NCBI GenBank assembly: GCA_937773465.1
Contig: CALJVK010000021.1
Coordinates: 1 to 7,616, forward strand
Direction of reading: 5' to 3'
From: an uncultured Flavobacteriaceae bacterium
GTDB lineage: Bacteria; Bacteroidota; Bacteroidia; Flavobacteriales; Flavobacteriaceae
DNA length: 7,616 nucleotides
This document shows, one piece after another, positions 5,160 to 7,616 of the stretch (position 1 is the first letter of the stretch; each line of letters starts with the position of its first letter). Under the pieces are notes generated by a model. The model saw nothing but the letters and a program-made list of their open reading frames with translations, ran no database searches and was not told the origin of the DNA. The position numbers and the translations under genes were made by a program.

Positions 5160-6156
5160 ATCTTTATATCAGCACTATTCTTTTTCAGTTCAACCTGGTC
5201 AAGAGCCATTGAGAATAGATAAGTATCTAATGAATTTTGTTGAGAATGCAACAAGAACAAAAATTCAGGCTGCAGCCAAAGATGGTAGTATTAGAGTTAA
5301 CGGAGAGGTTGTTAAATCAAATTATAAGGTTCGACCTCTTGATGATATAAAAGTTTTTTTTGAATACCCACCGGTTGAGAATTTATTATTACCTGAAAAT
5401 ATTGATTTAGATATAGTTTATGAAGACAATGATATAATTGTATTAAATAAACCTGCAGGTATGGTAGTACACCCAGGACATGGAAATCATGCAGGAACTT
5501 TGATTAATGGATTGATCTATCACTTTGATAACTTACCAAATAACTCATCTAATAGACCTGGTTTAGTACATAGAATTGATAAAGATACAAGTGGCTTATT
5601 AGTCGTTGCGAAAAATGACAATGCTATGACCAAGTTATCAAAACAATTTGCTGACAAAACTAGTAAAAGGGAATACGTAGCTTTGGTTTGGGGAAACCCC
5701 AAGGAGGATGAGGGGACAATAGATGAGGTAATTGGTAGAAACCCAAAAAACAGGTTGCAAAATATTGTTTTTAATGAAGAGGATAGTAATTTAGGTAAAC
5801 CAGCAATTACTCATTACAAGGTACTAGAGAGATTTGGTTATGTTACTCTTATTAGCTGTAGGCTTGAAACCGGTAGAACGCACCAAATTAGAGTACATTT
5901 AAAATTTATTGGACACACCTTATTTAATGATGAAAGATATGGTGGAAATTTAATTCTTAAAGGAACTACATTTACAAAATATAAACAGTTTGTAGATAAT
6001 TGTTTTAAAGTATTACCTAGGCAGGCTCTTCACGCTAAAAGTTTAGGTTTTATACATCCCACTTCAAATAAATTCATGGAATTTGAATCAGAAATACCTG
6101 ATGATTTTAAACTATGTTTAGACAAATGGACTAATTACTCTAAACATCAAATGTAA
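5146..6156 (+). CDS. rluD: RluD-family large-subunit rRNA pseudouridine synthase
   Basis: A 336-residue RluA/RluD-family enzyme. An S4 RNA-binding domain (about 21-75, starting LRIDKYL) precedes the catalytic domain. The catalytic motif is HRIDKDTSGLL (142-152) with the nucleophilic Asp145. NKPAGMVVHPG (101-111) and RLETGRTHQIRVH (239-251) are further family motifs. The S4 domain and length favour RluD, which modifies helix 69 of 23S rRNA, but the exact target sites cannot be assigned from sequence. Residues about 265-300 (GTTFTKYKQF...LPRQALHA) are the usual insertion before the final strands. The start overlaps the PASTA gene by 14 bases in another frame, so the two are one transcript. An AGGA at 5141 is too close to the ATG to serve as a Shine-Dalgarno site. 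Confidence 0.93.
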   Translation: MENSESLYQHYSFSVQPGQEPLRIDKYLMNFVENATRTKIQAAAKDGSIRVNGEVVKSNYKVRPLDDIKVFFEYPPVENLLLPENIDLDIVYEDNDIIVLNKPAGMVVHPGHGNHAGTLINGLIYHFDNLPNNSSNRPGLVHRIDKDTSGLLVVAKNDNAMTKLSKQFADKTSKREYVALVWGNPKEDEGTIDEVIGRNPKNRLQNIVFNEEDSNLGKPAITHYKVLERFGYVTLISCRLETGRTHQIRVHLKFIGHTLFNDERYGGNLILKGTTFTKYKQFVDNCFKVLPRQALHAKSLGFIHPTSNKFMEFESEIPDDFKLCLDKWTNYSKHQM

Positions 6157-6195
6157 TTTTATGATTTTTTTTATTGTATTTATATTTTTCGTTTG

Positions 6196-6213
6196 TAATT
6201 TTAATTAAAATTA
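6196..6213. repeat. 18-base perfect AT palindrome upstream of yaaA
   Basis: TAATTTTAATTAAAATTA is its own reverse complement and ends 6 bases before the yaaA ATG, in the 63-base gap after rluD. It could be a dimeric-protein operator or an RNA hairpin next to the start. Being only A and T in AT-rich DNA, it may be chance. Just upstream, TTCGTTTG (6188-6195) is a one-mismatch match to the TAnnTTTG box, a weak candidate yaaA promoter. Confidence 0.35.
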
Positions 6214-6219
6214 TTTTAT

Positions 6220-6978
6220 ATGAAATTAGTTATTTCTCCAGCAAAATCTTTAAACTACACTAGTGAATTACCTACAAAGGAATTTAGTCAGTCTTGCTTT
6301 TTAAAAGAAGCAGAAATGTTAAATAATATTCTTAAAAATAAATCTCCAAATGATTTGTCTAAATTAATGAGTATTTCTAGTTCTTTAGGCGATTTAAATT
6401 ATGAAAGAAACCAGTCTTGGAGTCTACCATTTAATCCCTCTAATTCACGACAAGCGATATATGCATTTAATGGAGATGTGTATAAAGGAATTGATGCCTA
6501 TTCTATACCTGCGAATAAGATTGATTTATTACAAAACACAGTTAGAATAATTTCTGGTCTTTATGGAATTTTAAAACCTTTAGATTTGGTACAGCCATAC
6601 AGATTAGAAATGGGTACAAAACTATCATTTGGAAAAAATAAAAACTTGTATGATTATTGGAAAGTTCAATTAACAAAATCAATTAATGAAGAACTTAAGC
6701 AAGGAGAGTTGTTTTTGAATCTAGCTAGTAATGAGTATGTAAAAGCAATAGATACTAAAGCATTAAAAACACCAATGATTACTGCGAATTTTAAGCAGCT
6801 AAAAAATGGTGAATATAAAACTATAGCTATATTTTCTAAAAGAGCAAGAGGACTAATGACCAGATATGTTATAGATAACAAGGTTGAGTCTGTGGATGAA
6901 TTGAAACATTTTTCTCAAGATAATTACCGTTTTTCGGATAAACTATCCTCCGGAAATGAATTGATTTTTACCAGATAG
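6220..6978 (+). CDS. yaaA: YaaA family peroxide stress protein (DUF328)
   Basis: A 252-residue protein of normal YaaA length. Visible family signatures are the N-terminal ISPAKSL (5-11), AFNGDVYKGIDA (82-93), SGLYGILKPLDLVQPYRLEMG (about 112-132), NLASNEYVKA in the middle, and the basic KRARGLMTRY (207-216). In E. coli, YaaA lowers free intracellular iron during hydrogen peroxide stress and so limits DNA and protein damage; the biochemical activity is still poorly defined. No signal peptide or membrane segment is seen, so it is cytoplasmic. It follows rluD by 63 bases and precedes a rhodanese gene by 25 bases on the same strand. No OxyR-like site could be recognised. Confidence 0.93.
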   Translation: MKLVISPAKSLNYTSELPTKEFSQSCFLKEAEMLNNILKNKSPNDLSKLMSISSSLGDLNYERNQSWSLPFNPSNSRQAIYAFNGDVYKGIDAYSIPANKIDLLQNTVRIISGLYGILKPLDLVQPYRLEMGTKLSFGKNKNLYDYWKVQLTKSINEELKQGELFLNLASNEYVKAIDTKALKTPMITANFKQLKNGEYKTIAIFSKRARGLMTRYVIDNKVESVDELKHFSQDNYRFSDKLSSGNELIFTR

Positions 6979-7003
6979 TCTATTAATAAAAAAAAATTAA
7001 ACT

Positions 7004-7315
7004 ATGGATTTAAATCAATCTGATTGGAAATTACAATGTGATACAAATGAAAATTCTATAATAATTGATGTTAGGACTGAGCATGAAGTTGCTGAAGGAA
7101 TTATTCCAAATGCAATTAATATTGATATTTATGATGGTCAATTATTTATAGATGAAATAAGTAAGTTAGATAAATCTAAGTCCTATTTTATATACTGTAA
7201 AGCTGGTGGTAGAAGTGCACAAGCCTGTTCCTTAATGAATCAATTAGGTTTTGATAAAACTTATAATCTTTTGGGTGGTTTTATGAACTGGAATGGTGAA
7301 AAAGTAATTTTGTAA
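7004..7315 (+). CDS. Single-domain rhodanese, cytoplasmic
   Basis: A 103-residue single rhodanese domain. IIIDVRTEHEVAEG (19-32) is the substrate-side motif, and YCKAGGRS (64-71) carries the catalytic Cys65 that forms a persulfide in a CX5 active-site loop (CKAGGRS). GGFMNW near the C-terminus is the usual last element. There is no signal peptide, so it acts in the cytoplasm. Such small rhodaneses carry sulfur or support thiol chemistry; the actual donor and acceptor are unknown. It lies 25 bases after yaaA and only 3 bases before a second, lipoprotein rhodanese that looks like a paralogue, so the pair is almost certainly co-transcribed. Confidence 0.92.
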   Translation: MDLNQSDWKLQCDTNENSIIIDVRTEHEVAEGIIPNAINIDIYDGQLFIDEISKLDKSKSYFIYCKAGGRSAQACSLMNQLGFDKTYNLLGGFMNWNGEKVIL

Positions 7316-7318
7316 ATT

Positions 7319-7616
7319 ATGGTTAATAAAATCACTCTAATTTGTATTTTTATAGTTCTGTTTTCATGTAACTTTTCCGGCACAATAATAAATGAAATAA
7401 CTACTACTGATTTTAAATCATTGAATAGTGTAGAGAATATTCAACTTATTGATGTTCGGACAATTGAAGAATATAATACTGGTTATATTGGTGGAGCATT
7501 AAATATAGATTTTTATAAATCTAGTTTTGTTGACAGTATTAATGTTTTAGATAAATCAAAAACTACTGTTGTTTACTGTAAATCAGGGAATAGAAGTAGT
7601 AAATCTGCTTTAATGA
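7319..7616 (+). CDS. Rhodanese-domain lipoprotein, partial (cut by right edge)
   Basis: From ATG 7319 the frame stays open for 99 codons to the end of the window. Residues 1-16 are a hydrophobic signal peptide ending in a lipobox, LFSC, with Cys17 as the probable lipid anchor. After a linker, the rhodanese domain shows IQLIDVRTIEEY (41-52), GGALNIDFY (58-66) and the active-site loop YCKSGNRS (86-93) with catalytic Cys87. The remaining 3' part would lie beyond the window. It is predicted to be exported and anchored in a membrane facing the periplasm, in contrast to the cytoplasmic rhodanese 3 bases upstream, with which it shares the DVRT, NID, LDKSK and YCK blocks. Confidence 0.88.
   Translation, partial: MVNKITLICIFIVLFSCNFSGTIINEITTTDFKSLNSVENIQLIDVRTIEEYNTGYIGGALNIDFYKSSFVDSINVLDKSKTTVVYCKSGNRSSKSALM

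Noticed and set aside
5075..5260. 61-codon open frame on the minus strand across the PASTA/rluD junction
   Set aside because: Antisense to two well-supported genes, with no recognisable features.
5520..5702. 60-codon open frame on the minus strand
   Set aside because: It is antisense to the catalytic region of the pseudouridine synthase.
6666..6881. 71-codon hydrophobic open frame on the minus strand
   Set aside because: It is antisense to conserved yaaA motifs; the hydrophobicity is what AT-rich antisense frames commonly give.
1..7616. A novel defence, mobile or biosynthetic system
   Set aside because: Every substantial frame is a recognised housekeeping or common family protein; there are no repeats, integrases, transposases or clusters of unknown genes.

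Overview
The window looks like a chromosomal housekeeping segment from a low-GC marine-type flavobacterium (phylum Bacteroidota). Four things point there. The DNA is strongly AT-rich, roughly 70-75% A+T by eye. None of the starts has a convincing Shine-Dalgarno site. Several short intergenic gaps carry the Bacteroidota -7 promoter consensus TAnnTTTG. The protein set (RsfS-FtsH, single-domain BirA, PyrE, a two-domain Nudix protein, CoaD, Ddl, a kinase-less PASTA protein, RluD-type synthase, YaaA) also has flavobacterial sequence character. The placement rests on recalled family features, not on a search.

Layout from left to right: ftsH (N-terminal 201 codons only, runs off the left edge) and rsfS form a minus-strand pair. 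Divergent from them is birA (+), which converges on pyrE (-). Divergent from pyrE is a Nudix gene (+), which overlaps the convergent coaD by 4 bases. coaD lies behind ddl on the minus strand. Divergent from ddl begins a plus-strand run: PASTA protein, rluD-type pseudouridine synthase (14-base overlap), yaaA, a cytoplasmic rhodanese, and a rhodanese lipoprotein cut by the right edge. No gap exceeds about 100 bases; I see no RNA gene, mobile element, CRISPR array or GC-rich hairpin terminator.

Functionally this is core metabolism and cell maintenance: membrane proteolysis (FtsH), ribosome silencing (RsfS), protein biotinylation (BirA), UMP synthesis (PyrE), coenzyme A synthesis (CoaD), peptidoglycan precursor synthesis (Ddl) with a likely wall-sensing PASTA protein opposite it, rRNA modification (RluD type), and oxidative-stress/sulfur-transfer functions (YaaA and two rhodaneses).

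The most informative signals are regulatory. All three divergent gene pairs carry a TTTGC...ACAAATA element downstream of a TAnnTTTG box. pyrE and coaD have such boxes so close to their ATG that their transcripts would be leaderless. Start sites were moved inward for birA, pyrE and ddl. I found no novel multi-gene system; the second-look items are modest.
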